The notes under the pieces were generated by a model that worked only from the letters and a program-made list of their open reading frames with translations, did not search any database and had not been told where the DNA came from. Of a stretch of DNA of 64,000 bases, positions 1-11,372 are shown in pieces. A program made the translations under genes and the position numbers. Every line of letters begins with the position of its first letter. Position 1 is the stretch's first letter. Source of the stretch: Humulus lupulus (taxonomy: Eukaryota > Streptophyta > Magnoliopsida > Rosales > Cannabaceae); the NCBI RefSeq assembly GCF_963169125.1, contig NC_084793.1:90911071-90975070 (forward strand), read 5' to 3'.

Positions 1-1
1 T

Positions 2-253
2 CTCGGAAGGCAATTTTTAGCAACTGGTAGGGCCTTAATAAATGTGCAAAAAGGAGAGTTGAAGTTGCGAGTGCAAAAAGAAGAGGTAACATTTAATGTT
101 TTTGCAGCAACGGAGGTTCCAACATGTTGTAGAATTGATGTGGTGGAAAATGAGGGCAATAAGCTTGAAGTTACTAAGAAGAAATCTATGGTTGAAGGTG
201 GAAAGCGAATAGTTAGTCAGAAAGTGAAAATGATCTTTAGTGAGAAAGCTTGA
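2..253 (+). pseudogene. Gypsy gag-pol protease-region fragment
   Basis: Reading from base 2, an 83-codon open frame begins LGRQFLATGRALINVQKG and continues through RVQKEEVTFNVF. This is the characteristic stretch just after the aspartic protease active site in Athila/Tat polyproteins (usual form: LGRPFLATGRALIDV.KGEL..RV...VTFNVF). The catalytic Asp lies left of the window. The frame stops at 251-253 where reverse transcriptase would normally follow after a linker, and no RT is found downstream, so this is a truncated remnant rather than a gene. The frame itself has no internal stop. Confidence 0.7.
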
Positions 254-2317
254 ACGATTTATGAGTAGGGGAAAGTTAAAAAAATGTGCAATATCAAGAA
301 ACGAGCATCTTCTCATGATACTATGGCTCTCGAGGACATGAGGGGTGGTTTGGATCCGAGTTGAATTTAAGAAAAAGGTCAGTGTCTAACTATATGACGT
401 TAATGACAGCGCCCTTGAGAGGCATCTCAAGTTTATGTTTTCATTATTTTCGATTTTATGCTATTTTTAGTTGAAATTTTTTACTTTATTCTTGTTTAGT
501 GTTTGTAAATATTTTATGTAATTAGAACCGTGAAAAATGTGAAAAAATGGCAGCAAAATAGCACAAAAGTTGAATTAGAGCCCTAGCTCTAGAAATTAGG
601 GCTGCAGCTCTAATGTGATCAGAAGGGGAGGTGCCATAAAATTTGAATTAGAGTCGCAACTCAAGGAGTTAGAGCTGCAGCGCTGCCTAAGTCAGAGGCA
701 TTGAGGATTTTGGAAGAAATTATAGTCGCAACTCTATGGAGTAGAGTCGTAGCTATAGAGAAGTCAGAAAGCAAGTGTTGAGAAAAGTTAGAATTAGAGC
801 AGCAACTCTATACACCAGCGCCGCGGTGCCAATTGAACCCAGAAACGCAATTTAAGGGTTTTTTAAAAAAAAAAAAAAATTTAGCACAACTCTCATTCCA
901 CATTGCCTCCTCCATTTTAATGTTATCCAATGGGGTCTCGGGTAAGTCTCTTCTTTTTATTTGAGTTTAACATTGAGGACAATGTTAGTCTTAAGTTTGG
1001 GGGAAGGGATTTATTTTTAGCTTTGCTGTTATTTGTTATTTTTCAAGTTTAGTATTAGTTGTTATTGTGTTTGAGTCTAGTTTTCACGGTATTGTTAGAG
1101 TGTAAGCCAAGTTGATAATTTTTTGCCAATGAGATTGAGTGAATGCTATGTTGTATAATCTGAAGGAAGAGTTGTGCATATAAAAACAATCTATGTGCTT
1201 GATCGAAATACTTTATCACTTCACTGTGGTTAATTGAATACTTGTTTGAACTATGGCTCATAGCTGTAAATGTGGGATTTGAACTTTGTATATGCATGTT
1301 GAATTTGGACTGTGGATTATACAAATTGAAAATTTTCTAGAACTTGCTTGTTTGCTATTTGAGACGAAATCCTAAGCATACACACTTAAGAAGAGGATGT
1401 AGGCCATCTTTGGAACAATTGAGTCTTTCAAGCTAACCCTTATATATTTTTATCACTAGTTACCCTATTTGAGCCTTACAATTGATTTTTTTCATTGGTT
1501 AACACATGTTTTGAGCCTATACTTGCATAAGTGTATTCATTATTCCCTTTGTCCTATACCATGAGCATAAAAGATTGGAGGGGGGAGTGAATGTAAAATG
1601 GACATATGTAGAAACATGTGGTTACTCAATGCATAAAAAAAAAGATTGAAGAAGAGAAAAAAAAAAAAAAAAGAAATTATAAATTCAGAATAAACTATAT
1701 TCCTTAAGTTATTTGCTGAAAAATCTAAGTTTGGGGAATGTAGTTGGAAAAAAAATGTGATGAATAAATAGTCAACTTTTCTCAATCTTGAAAAAAGAAA
1801 ACAGAAACAAAGGGGGTAACAGTGGGATGTGAAGTTGAGTTAAAGGGATAGGTTGTTTGGTTTGAATGATTATGGTATACATGAGCATAAAATGTCTTCT
1901 CATCCATCTTTACATAAGCCATCTATTACAAGCTTTGTAAAGTCCTATTAATTTTTAAGTGTGTATTTGTTTACATTAGTGGAGAATAGTAAGTATAGCA
2001 AGCATATGGAATAACCGTGTTGAGTGGATTGATGGTGAGAATTTGGCATGCATAGATTGGTTCAGTTGTTTACATTTATTGCCTATGAGTGAATGAGCAT
2101 GAGTACTGATGGATTACAATGAATGAGTGAAGTATTTTGATTGAAATTCTAGATTAATTTTTGAAGTGGCACGTTACTTTTCTTTAGAATTATATGCATA
2201 TGGTATTCATGATTTTTGAGGCTATTTTATGGTTGTCAATTTGGTTTGTTTAGGTTTTATCGAGTCTTAGTTGTGTTCTTTACTCGAGGGCGAGTAAAGG
2301 ATAAGTTTGGGGGAATT
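254..2317 (+). other. Noncoding 3' internal region of the Athila-like element, with polypurine tract
   Basis: No credible coding sequence is seen. The segment holds a GC-richer block (about 570-840) with repeated short imperfect palindromes of the form TAGAGTCGCAACTCTA / AGGGCTGCAGCTCTA, an A-run (865-879), a first purine-rich tract with 'aagtttgggggaaggg' (993-1008), further A-rich runs (1637-1672) and a second tract at 2303-2317 directly before the LTR. The second tract is the likely plus-strand primer because the LTR starts immediately after it. Confidence 0.6.
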
Positions 2318-2684
2318 TGTTAGGATTAGTTTTGGTATGTTTTTATGGCGTGTTTTAAGATGTAATTTTTGTCTTTTATTTGGTTTTGTGCGATATTATG
2401 CGGGTGTTTATTATGTTTTCAAGATTAAGTGTGGTTATTAAGAAAATAACGTGAAATTGGTGGGAAAGTGCTTAATTCTTGAAGAAATGATGTTAAACGG
2501 GCTAAGGAATGGAAACTAGGTGAAACCGGGGGTCAAATTGATGATTTGGTGAAAATTTGGAATTAGATCCGCAGCCCTAAGAGTTACAGAGATGAAAACA
2601 AAAGTAAGCCAGAATTAGAGTTGCGACTCTATCAGACAGCGCTGCAGCGCTACATACTCTAGAGACAAAATCTGGAACGCGAAG

Positions 2685-5600
2685 TGTAATGCCCCAAATT
2701 TCCTAATAAGGTTTAGGACTTTGATTAGGAGGCCGGGAGGGCCATAATTGATTTATTATGCTATTTAATGATAATATGCATGTTTAGGTGTATTAAATAT
2801 GCATGTGAACCCATTTATGATTAATTGGGTGATTTTCATATTTTGGCCATTTCGGGCATATTTGGCATATATGTAGCATGTGTGTGTGGTGCTTTATTAT
2901 TATTTGGTTATGCTAGGGTTACTCAGCACGAGACGATCCTAGGAGGTAAGCTAGTGGAAAAGTCACAATAGGATTTATTCTTGACCCGGAGTGAGTCAAG
3001 GGGTATTTAGAGCATTACCGAGTTATTGGGTAATGGGAATCAATATTTGATGATAAATTGGGAGTTAGTAAGATCAGGGGGAAATTTTGAAGGTTTTGAC
3101 TATTTTGCCCCCGGGGACGTTTTCGGGACCCCGATCGTTAGGATTTGTTTGAGGCAACTTAAGCTTGAAGTAACCTTTGAAGAAATAAAAAGAACGTTTC
3201 GTAAGTTCTCTCTCCCTCTAAGTTCCATTTTCGTCTCCCGATCGCATTTTCGAAGGAAATTTGAGTTCTAGGACTCGGATTCAAGAAAGGATTGAGGCAT
3301 AGCAATTCTAATAAAGATTAGAAGCTTATTACCCAGAGGTTTTAGTTGGGAACTTAAACGTCGGGCCTCGGGATCATTCCTACTACCCAGTTTAGTGGGA
3401 TTTGATGTCCCGGAGGCTAGGTCTTGGTTCCGGAATTGGGTTTTAGAACTTGAACTCATTTGATCACCGTTTATGGTTGTGACTAGGTTATCACTAGAGG
3501 CTGGGAATCAAGATTGTGATTGTGGCTCGTTTATTGGTAACCTGTGCTTGGACCAAAGGTAAGAAAACTGCACCCCATATGTGACATGCATAGTTATTCT
3601 TGATGCATGTTGGATGTTTAAATGTGATGCATGTGATGCACAAGAAACATGTGATTAGGGCTGTAACGCCCTACTGCCTTAGAGCCGTTACTAAGTGAGT
3701 TTAAAATGTGCAACTAACTCGCTAATTGAGGCTTTTAGGATAAAAGTGTAATTAAAACATAATCAGAGTCATAAACTTGAAAATAAACCTTTCATTAGAA
3801 ATTATAAGACATATAACGTTTGGGATCCCAAAATCACTGTTTAGAAATATTTACAACTCAAAATCTAGTTAGAGTCGACTAAGCGACAAAATTCAGGTTT
3901 TTGTACAAGCATCTTCCAAAACACCCCTGGCCATGACAGCCAGACAGACCGGACATGTACGCACCGCTCATCCCGCTCGCTATACTCAAGGTTGGTCGAC
4001 TTTCCCTTTGCATTTACCTGCACCACAGAGCACCCGTGAGCCGAAGCCCAGCAAGAAAACCCTCACAAGCAAATAATAAATGCATATCAGACACTTAAAA
4101 TAAAATCAAGCCAACACCAGGTCATACCAGTACGGCCATGCCGTCCCAGGCGCTTTACCAAGCCCTGGGTTCGTGGTCTAAACTGTAAGGATATCCCAGG
4201 TATCTCTTGGGTCTCACCCTGGCAACTCGCACTCCGCGTGCTAACGCTGCACCCGGCCCCTTGCCGTTCTCGACCTTCGCCATTCCCGGCCCTCGCCGTT
4301 TCCGGCCATCGTCGTTCCATCAACAGTACATACAGTATATACTAAAAAGATATTAAAACACACCTAAATCCAGTCAAAGGACCATGCCCCGCAATACAAT
4401 CATATAGGGCCGAGCCCTGCAACACAATCACATAGGGCCGAGCCCTGCAACACAAGCTCTATGGGAACAATAGTTTTCTTACCTGTGTCCAGAGCTTTCT
4501 AAGCACTGATGTCCCGAGCACAGTTTCCTAGTCCGAGCCTCGCCGAAACCCTAGTCACAACACATTAACAGTATCCACCCATCAAGCTCTAATCCATTAA
4601 ATAACTTCAAGCCATAATTCTAATCTCCGGGGCATTGAATTCTATCAATCCGGGTGACAAAATCCATCACGATCCTTCGCAATTAAGTTCCCAAGTCAAA
4701 ACCCACTCAAATCCCTGCACCTTGAACTAGGGTCGCGTCCCACCACACAAGCGTCGCGGCTAGCCTCAAAGCAGAGGCTAGACACCTCCCAAGGCCTCGC
4801 GTGCACACGGGCCGCGGCATGCCCCTCCTAGGGCCGCGGCCCTTGCCTCCAAACCCAGAAAACACCATTTTTCCTTGCTTTTCCCTTCGAGTCATCACTT
4901 CCAAAATCACCTCAGGCCAACACTTAAACTCAAAATTAAGCTTGAACCTCCCTACTACACCATCTAAGCTTCACAAAAAGTTCAAGCAACCACAAAACTG
5001 AGCCATCAACCAAACATAACTCAAAATTCTAGTTCACATGTAGCTTATAGTTCCAGCTATAATTCTACTAAAACTCAAGGGATTTTAAAATTAAACTCCT
5101 TACCTCAGCTGGTGATTGATAGCTTTCTCTTGCTCCTCAACCCTCAAAGCTCACCCACTTCAAGCTCCAAACCTTGGATTTTTTATTAGAGTCTCCCAAA
5201 CTCATACACCAAAGGGAGAAATGCTAAACCGACCTAGAGAGGAGAAGCTGAGAGTGGTTCCTTTTTACTTAGTTCCAGCAGTTTCTTGAGTTATCTAAGT
5301 CTAATATTATCCTTACAAAATGACCAAGCTTCCCCCTTAAGCTTAGCCTCTATCCTTAATTGACCCAAGGGCAATTTAGTCATCTATTAAGTCCAGCTAA
5401 GTCCTCGAGGCCAAAATATTAAATTTTCCCCAATATTCCCTCCTAGACATTCTATCCTTGAATATATCTCCAAAAATTTATTTTCATAACCCGATAACCT
5501 CAAAAAATATCTCAGACCCAGTATACCCCTTGACTCGCCCCGAGTCGAATTCTCAATCCCGTTGTGACTTTCTGACTAACGACACCCTAGAACTGTCTCG

Positions 5601-7195
5601 GATCGTGCTAAATAGATATCATCACAAGCATAACATATTTATCACATTTATGCCCTCAACGGGCTAAAATCTCAAACATACCCCTAATATCCCAAACGGG
5701 GCCCACATGCGTATTTAATTCAACTAAACATGCATCATTATCACATATTTGCATAAATTCACATATAATAACAATAATTCACTTATTGCCCTCCAGGCAC
5801 ACTAATCAAGGTCCTAAGCCTTATTAGCAAATTTGGGTCGTTACAAGGGCATGCCATGAATATTGAATATGAGATTGATCAGAGCTTGAGTCTTTGTGTT
5901 TGTGCATGATCATAATTATGCTAACAATTGTTAAATAAGCATGCTGAATGCCCTACTTTTGGATATTTGACATTTGATATATGCCTGGTAGCATTGCTTA
6001 CTTGTGCGTGGCACTGACTAACTAGTCAGATTTGGCAATGGTGTCAGTATTAACTGTGGAGCTGTTACCAACTTGTCAAAGTTTGCAGTAGTACTAAGCA
6101 CTGGTCACCTAGTATTGACTAATAAGTCAAGGACGGCCTTAGCGTGTTCAACGCAAGCCGGTAAAGATTAGATCTAATCGACATCTACATTGAATGACTC
6201 AAATGAGCATTAATGCCGGACCAACCTCAAGTTTGATGAAAACTAAAAGCTCTTGTCTAGCCAAAGGCTAGTCACTTAGAGCCAGGGCCAGAGAGCCCCA
6301 GTGACTATTTAGTCACATGGCTATGGGTGTTGAGCCCGAGTGACTTACCTAGCAGTCCCTCATCTAATTAAAGCCATTGCCAGAAAGCCTAGGTAACAGT
6401 TTTGTCACACGACTATGGGTGCTGAGCCCCGTAGTGACTTGCTTATCAGTCACTCATTATGGTTTAACAGAACCTCAAAGTGATATTCACTCATCTGTTC
6501 AGGGCTATAAGCTTTGTATGATCATAATGATCATCATTGGCATGACTGTGGGTGACGAGCCCCGTGGTGACTTGCTTGTCAGTCACTCATTATGGTTTAC
6601 CAGAACCTCCAGTGTTAAATCACTCATCTGTTTAGGATTGACTTGATAGTCATCCAATCAGGAGGGCATGATTTCTTATCCTAGATTCCCCAGCATTATC
6701 TGAATTTATTTGCATGCTTGAATAAAGCTATGTTTGCTAGGCATGCCAGATATGATTTGATGTCATGATATGACTGTTCATGAGCATATTGAGTTTTCTT
6801 GTTGGGCTTCGGCTCACGGGTGCTATGTGGTGCAGGTAAAGGGAAAAGAAAGTTGGACCATCCTTGAGTTGGAGAGCTTAGGTGACAATGTGTACAGATG
6901 CAGCTGCTCGACCACCACGACCGAGGTTTGAAAGAGGAACTAGGGTTAAACTCTATTTTTCCGCTTAGATTGGCTGGTTGTAATTATTTTGTTGTATAAA
7001 CCTTTAAATTATATTTTGGGGATCCCAATGTATACAGTAAACGTTCTAGTGAAACGTTATATCTTAACTGAAATTTTTAATCCCTAAACTGCTAATCATA
7101 CTTAGTTACACGATTATGGCCAAATGACTCGGTTAGTGAGTTTAGTACTGTTTAAAATGCGCATCGTAACGGTCCCTGGAGTTTAGGGTGTTACA
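2685..7195 (+). repeat. Solo LTR of a Tekay-type gypsy element, interrupted by a second copy
   Basis: It begins TGTAATGCCCC and ends GGGTGTTACA, and is flanked by the 5-bp duplication CGAAG (2680-2684 and 7196-7200). Without the inner insertion it is about 2.32 kb. It is the same family as the LTR at 43364-45655, which follows Tekay integrase: both share 'cctaataagg...ttgattag...gccgggagggc.ataattg' at the start and 'tcacgggtgctatgtggtgcaggtaaag' near the end. There is no internal domain, so it is a solo LTR formed by LTR-LTR recombination. Confidence 0.9.
3662..5845 (-). repeat. Solo LTR of the same Tekay family in opposite orientation
   Basis: It begins TGTAACGCCC and ends GGTCGTTACA on the plus strand and is flanked by AGGGC on both sides (3657-3661 and 5846-5850). 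Length is 2184 bp. Its reverse complement matches the outer LTR: the minus-strand start reads 'cccaaatttgctaataagg' like the outer start 'ccccaaatttcctaataagg'. It therefore inserted after the outer LTR. It contains a GC-rich patch (4730-4860) with 'gggccgcggc' repeats. Confidence 0.9.
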
Positions 7196-8001
7196 CGAAG
7201 CACATTAGAGTCGCGGCTCTACACATCAGCGCCGCGATGCCAATCCGTATGAAAGCACAATTTAGGGTATTTTTCAAGGGTAATTTTTTCCTTTCGCACA
7301 TAATTAATTAAAGACTATAAAAGTTTTCTTAATGATGTTTTTAAGAGAAGATTAACCCTAGGAGATGAATAGAAGCACATTGTGGAGAATTGCAAGTGGA
7401 ATCAAAGAGCTTATCATAGTTTTTCTTCTTTTCTACTTTTAATTTCTGTATTTTGGATGCTTTTTAATTCTTCTATGGTTATTATGAATTCTGTCATGAA
7501 CTAAACTCTTTTTCTAGGGTGTTAATGGATTCTCCTGAAACTTGATTTTGAATTAATGCAAGTTTTATGATTTCTATTCTATCTTGTGATCTATTCGAAT
7601 TTTTGCTTAATGCTTGTGATTGACTGGCCATCTATTACATGATTTATATGATTTGATTTGAAATCTGAGAAGTAAGAATTGATTATGCTATAATTGAATA
7701 GGCATAGATTTCATTATAGGACGAGAGTACCTATATGGTCTGTGTAGCTTTAGGGTTATCTTGCTTAATGCCTGTCTTATGTTCCTTTATCACAGAGATG
7801 TAGAAAATTTACATAAGGTTGAGACTTGTATATCCTAGTAAGAATATACGTTACTTTTGTTGACCTGCTGTCACGAGAGAGAATTGAATAGTATAATTGG
7901 TATTACTGAAATATAAAGTGGATGGTAAATGAAGTTAATTGCCCTAGTTCATTTAATTATTGAATTCTATTTCCTTTGTTCTTTTTTATTCCTACAATTA
8001 C

Positions 8002-9538
8002 TGTTGTGCAAAATAGATACTTAGTGCAAGTGTACACTATCAACAAATAATAAGGTGATAAGAACCCAACATCGTATCCACAAGGATTGTTTTTAAGCTT
8101 AAAATTATGAAATTAAAGTTTAGCAAAATGATTAAAAGTAAAAGAACCAAACTCAAATTGAAGTGGAAGTTAATTTTTTATATGCAATTAAAAATAACTA
8201 ACAGCTGAATTTAAAGTCTAAATTAATGGGATGCAATATGTAAATTAGCTAGTAATGAAATGGTAAGCTAGTATAATTAATTCCCCCTGTTTTGCAACTC
8301 CTGGAAGCAATGCTATGAAAATGCTGCGACATTCCTGACAGTTTATTAATCCAAAATTCTCATCAAGTCCCCAAGTTTTTGTCGAAATCAAATGGGTTTA
8401 ACTCCCTAATTAAATTACTTATGTCTAAGTTAATTTAATTTCGAGAAATTCCTATCAAGCACCAATTCTATTAGATTATGCAAGGCAAAGATATATGTCT
8501 ATACCCTCACAAAATTAAAATCCAAGAATTTAATCATGCACCATTCAAGTCTTTTGTCTAATAATTAAAATCCTTTTCAGCAATCTTAATTGTTTCAATC
8601 ATTTACTAAAGGTGATCAAGCAATAGTAAATATTAAGCATGGAAATTACTTGAATGAATAAACTTCAATTAGCATTAAGCATCAATAGCAAAGTTCACAA
8701 TTGCATAACAAGGTTCCTTAATTACCATAACTTTAAGAGAGTTAGTTCATAACTTTAAACACAAAATAACCCAGCTGGTAATCATCCATAATCAAAATAA
8801 ATGCAAGAAATAATTAAGTTCCAAGATAGAAAGGAGAGAAAAAACAAGCCAAGATTAGTAAGGAGTGTCCCCCTAATAACCCTTCTCTTTTTGTCTTCTT
8901 CCTTCCAATCCTCTCTCTTCCTTTCTTTCCTCCTTTAATGGCTTCCCAAAAATGGAGGTATTTCTTGCACAGGCGGCTGGGCTTCTTTTCTGTCTTCAGC
9001 TGTGTATCCTTAATTGGAAAAGATGATACCCTTTTTTCTAGGTCACTTGTTTCCCTTCTTTTCACGTGGGCCTCCTTTTTTTCCTCCTTTTAATTCTTTT
9101 TTTTTTGTCTTTTTGTCCCCTTTACCATAAATGGGTCCAAGGCCAAATGAGGCCCAATAAGCACTTCTCTTTACCAAGCAGCCTAGTTTAAATAATCCCC
9201 AAAGTGAGCTGGTAAGTGGTGTCCACGTGGGTCATCCAAATAGGCTGGCTGGCAGTACGTCATGCTGCTGAAATGCTGCAGCATTCCCTCATGCTGAAAC
9301 CATTTAACACTTAAATCTCTTTCCAAATGACCAAAATTCCACCACTACCTGCCAAAATAAGAATTTCACACTTAAGGATATTTTTTTCAGCAAAATACTA
9401 GTATATAATATTATTTTATTATATTTTAATATTTGACAAAACAAAGATAAAGACTTTATAAAACACTCTAACCCACTCTTTCTTGATAAAATTACAAGTT
9501 TAAGCGCATAAAAATTACTCTAATTCCTAGAGTTATCA
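8002..9538 (-). repeat. Solo LTR of a second Athila-type family, reverse orientation
   Basis: On the plus strand it starts TGTTGTGCAAAATAG and ends GAGTTATCA, flanked by ATTAC on both sides (7997-8001 and 9539-9543). On the minus strand it begins TGATAACTC and ends near 'aatccttgtggatacgatg...gtgtacacttgcac', the same kind of ending as the host LTR. Length is 1537 bp. No protein domain is visible inside. Two T-rich blocks (8880-8935, 9060-9120) are present. Confidence 0.8.
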
Positions 9539-9706
9539 ATTACGTTCTTATTTCAATAGTTTTACTTAATTCTTATAATCAAATTATCGTTAACCAAATA
9601 GAATATTAACATTAATGATTGGTATAGTCCTTGTGGGTTCGACCTTTCTTACATTATATTACTTGTTAAACGAACGTGTATACTTGTGTGTAGAAAATCT
9701 GTAACA

Positions 9707-9841
9707 GTGGATGTAGGTCATTACCAATCATTGGGGCCGGACTACTGTAAAACCTTGCGTCGTTTGTTATATTTTATTCAACTCATTACTTTTCATATCG
9801 TTTTCGTGACTCTGTGTCGTTGACCAAATCAAGGATCAACA
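9707..9841 (+). repeat. Terminal fragment of a Tat-type LTR
   Basis: The stretch 'gtggatgtaggtcattacc' through 'cgtgtcgttgaccaaatc' to the final CAACA matches the last ~150 bp of the Tat LTRs at 41009-41629 and 50780-51400 ('gtggacgtaggtcattaccattcattgggg ... ggccaaatcaagggtcaaca'). Only the end is present, because the Athila-like LTR abuts it on the left. It is best read as the right part of a Tat LTR into which the Athila-like element inserted. No Tat gag follows, so it is a solo or 3' LTR. Confidence 0.7.
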
Positions 9842-11033
9842 AATACATATGTAGTTAACTTTGTTGCACTTAAATGCTTATGTAAAAATTTTGGTGGCAA
9901 TAATGCCTACCGTTACGGATTTGGTGTAGACGTTGGTCCTTGGGTGTCAACTCTGATTCGGGACCAACGTGGTAGCCATGTGGCGGCACCTGATTGGCCC
10001 AATCATTTTTATTTTAATAAAATATTATAAAAATATATATTTTTTAAAATTTAGTTAATTAAAATTTTAATTTAAAAATATATAAAAAAAATTAAACTGA
10101 TTATTAAAAAAATGTCTTCTTCAACCTCATCTCCCCCGACCTCTGCCTTGCAACAAGCTCCAGTCGATGCTATGGGTGGAATCTCGACCCCCTCGACAGA
10201 GTTTATGCTTATATCAATCAACGAACAAAAAAATCACATGAAAAAAAACCTTGTTCCTGCCTAGATCTGGGGTTAACCCAAGAGTCCTTCATCTCCTCTG
10301 ACCTCGTTTAACTCGCCATCCTTCAAAGCTTCTCCCAGAAACCGCTGGCCCTCAAAGCTCTGCCAGTAATCCCAGTCTCCGTCGAGATCTGCTGCTAAAG
10401 AAGAATAAGAAGAAGAAGGACGTAGATGTACGAGAGGAAGAAGAAGGATGGGTTTGGGTTTGGGTTTTGGGTTTGGGGGCACAGTTGGGGAAGAAGAAGA
10501 TGAATCCTTTTCTTTCACATTTAATTTTTTAGAACATTTTAGTTATATTTTGAAAACTGAAATTGTTTATTAGTTAAAATTATGTTTTAATTTTTCTACT
10601 TTATTTATTTTAATTTACTAAGTTTTTATTATTGTAATTAATTAGATTTTTAAAAATAATTTGTTTAAATATTTAATAAATTAAAAAAATGGGTCAATCA
10701 AGTGTCGCCACATGGCTGCCACGTTGTTCCCTAATCAGAGTTGACGACCAAGGACCAACGTCTGCACCAAATTCATAAAGATATGCAGTATTGTTGCCAA
10801 GTTTTTTACATAAGCATTTAAGTGCAACAAAATTAACTACATATGTATTATTGCTGCAAATTTTCCTTATTTTTATTTTTGTTAAAATATCATTTTACCC
10901 TTAATTTTTAGGGTTTATTTATAAAGTATGACATTATGGACTTATGTGAGCCAAAAAGTAATGGTTGGAGATCTAATTGCTAAAAAAAAAGATTGGGGAC
11001 CTAAGTGATACACTTAGTAAAGTTTAGGGACCC
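9842..11033. mobile_element. Mutator-like element with long terminal inverted repeats, left TIR truncated by LTR insertion
   Basis: A left arm (about 9842-10005, 'acatatgtagttaactttgttgcacttaaatgcttatgtaaaaa' through 'gacgttggtcc...gccatgtggcg') is repeated in inverted order at about 10690-10855. The right arm continues outwards to about 11033, where its reverse complement begins GGGTCCCTAAACTTTAC, a usual start for plant Mutator-like TIRs. The missing outer left arm coincides with the Tat LTR end at 9841, so a retrotransposon probably inserted into the left TIR. No transposase is seen; the 690-bp core contains a possible captured gene piece. A target duplication cannot be checked because the left outer end is absent. 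Confidence 0.6.
10273..10518 (-). CDS. Possible captured gene fragment inside the TIR element (unknown protein)
   Basis: An 81-codon minus-strand frame lies in the GC-richer core of the TIR element: a Ser/Pro/Lys-rich start with a PKPKPKP run, then DLDGDWDYWQSFEGQRFLG and an acidic end. Upstream and downstream are AT-rich. The shift in base composition inside a non-autonomous TIR element is what gene capture by Pack-type Mutator elements looks like. I do not recognise the parent protein, and the frame may be exonic only in part. Low confidence that it is expressed. Confidence 0.25.
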   Translation of the reverse strand: MKEKDSSSSSPTVPPNPKPKPKPILLLPLVHLRPSSSYSSLAADLDGDWDYWQSFEGQRFLGEALKDGELNEVRGDEGLLG

Positions 11034-11040
11034 AAAATAC

Positions 11041-11372
11041 TATTTACTAAAAAATAAAAAAGACTTTTGCCGGCGAAGATGAAGATGTCGAGAGAAGCCA
11101 ACATTGCGTTGGCAAAAGACCCAAAGTATCAAGAGATAATCTTTTGCCAGCGTGATGACATTTTGTTGGCGTTTTTTCCTCACCAGTAATACTTCTTATG
11201 TCAACGATTGCGTAATGGCGCTGGGAAAATGCCCCAACAGCGACCACTTTAAGGCGGTCCTTTATGTCGATGCAAAACCCCGCCAGCAAAAGTAATACCG
11301 TTTTTGCCGGCGACAATGGATAGTTTTGCTAGTGGGAAAAATCACCGGCAAAAAGACACATTTCTTATAGTG
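11041..11372. mobile_element. One terminus of a CACTA (En/Spm-type) transposon
   Basis: The right end reads ...CTTATAGTG (11364-11372), the reverse complement of CACTATAAG, and is preceded by several subterminal copies of 'ttttgccggcg'/'ttttgccagcg' in both orientations (near 11062, 11138, 11150, 11295, 11345). Such clustered subterminal repeats next to a CACTA end are typical of the superfamily. The matching left CACTA end is not seen before the Mutator-like TIR at 11033, so this is a terminal fragment or a deletion derivative. Confidence 0.55.

Larger units (their letters stand above)
1..9706 (+). mobile_element. Athila-like Ty3/gypsy retrotransposon, 3' portion (runs off the left edge)
   Basis: A gypsy protease remnant (2-253) is followed by about 2 kb of noncoding DNA, a polypurine tract (AAGTTTGGGGGAATT, 2303-2317) and a long 3' LTR that starts TGTTAGG and ends GTAACA. 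The tract and the 'attgaggacaatg...aagtttggggg' wording near 972-1008 are typical of plant Athila/Tat-clade elements. Reverse transcriptase, RNase H and integrase are missing between the protease and the 3' region, so the element has an internal deletion. The DNA right of the LTR is the end of a Tat-type LTR, which suggests this element jumped into a Tat LTR whose other half lies outside the window. Lineage is inferred from motifs; Tat rather than Athila remains possible. Confidence 0.75.
2318..9706 (+). repeat. 3' LTR of the Athila-like element, interrupted by nested LTRs
   Basis: It starts TGTTAGGATTAG after the polypurine tract and ends ...AATCTGTAACA at 9706. Three later solo LTRs lie inside it (2685-7195 containing 3662-5845, and 8002-9538), each with a 5-bp target duplication. 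Removing them leaves about 1.33 kb, an ordinary length for this clade. The phrase 'gtccttgtgggttcgacc' near 9627-9645 is a common signature near the end of plant Athila/Tat LTRs. Confidence 0.75.
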
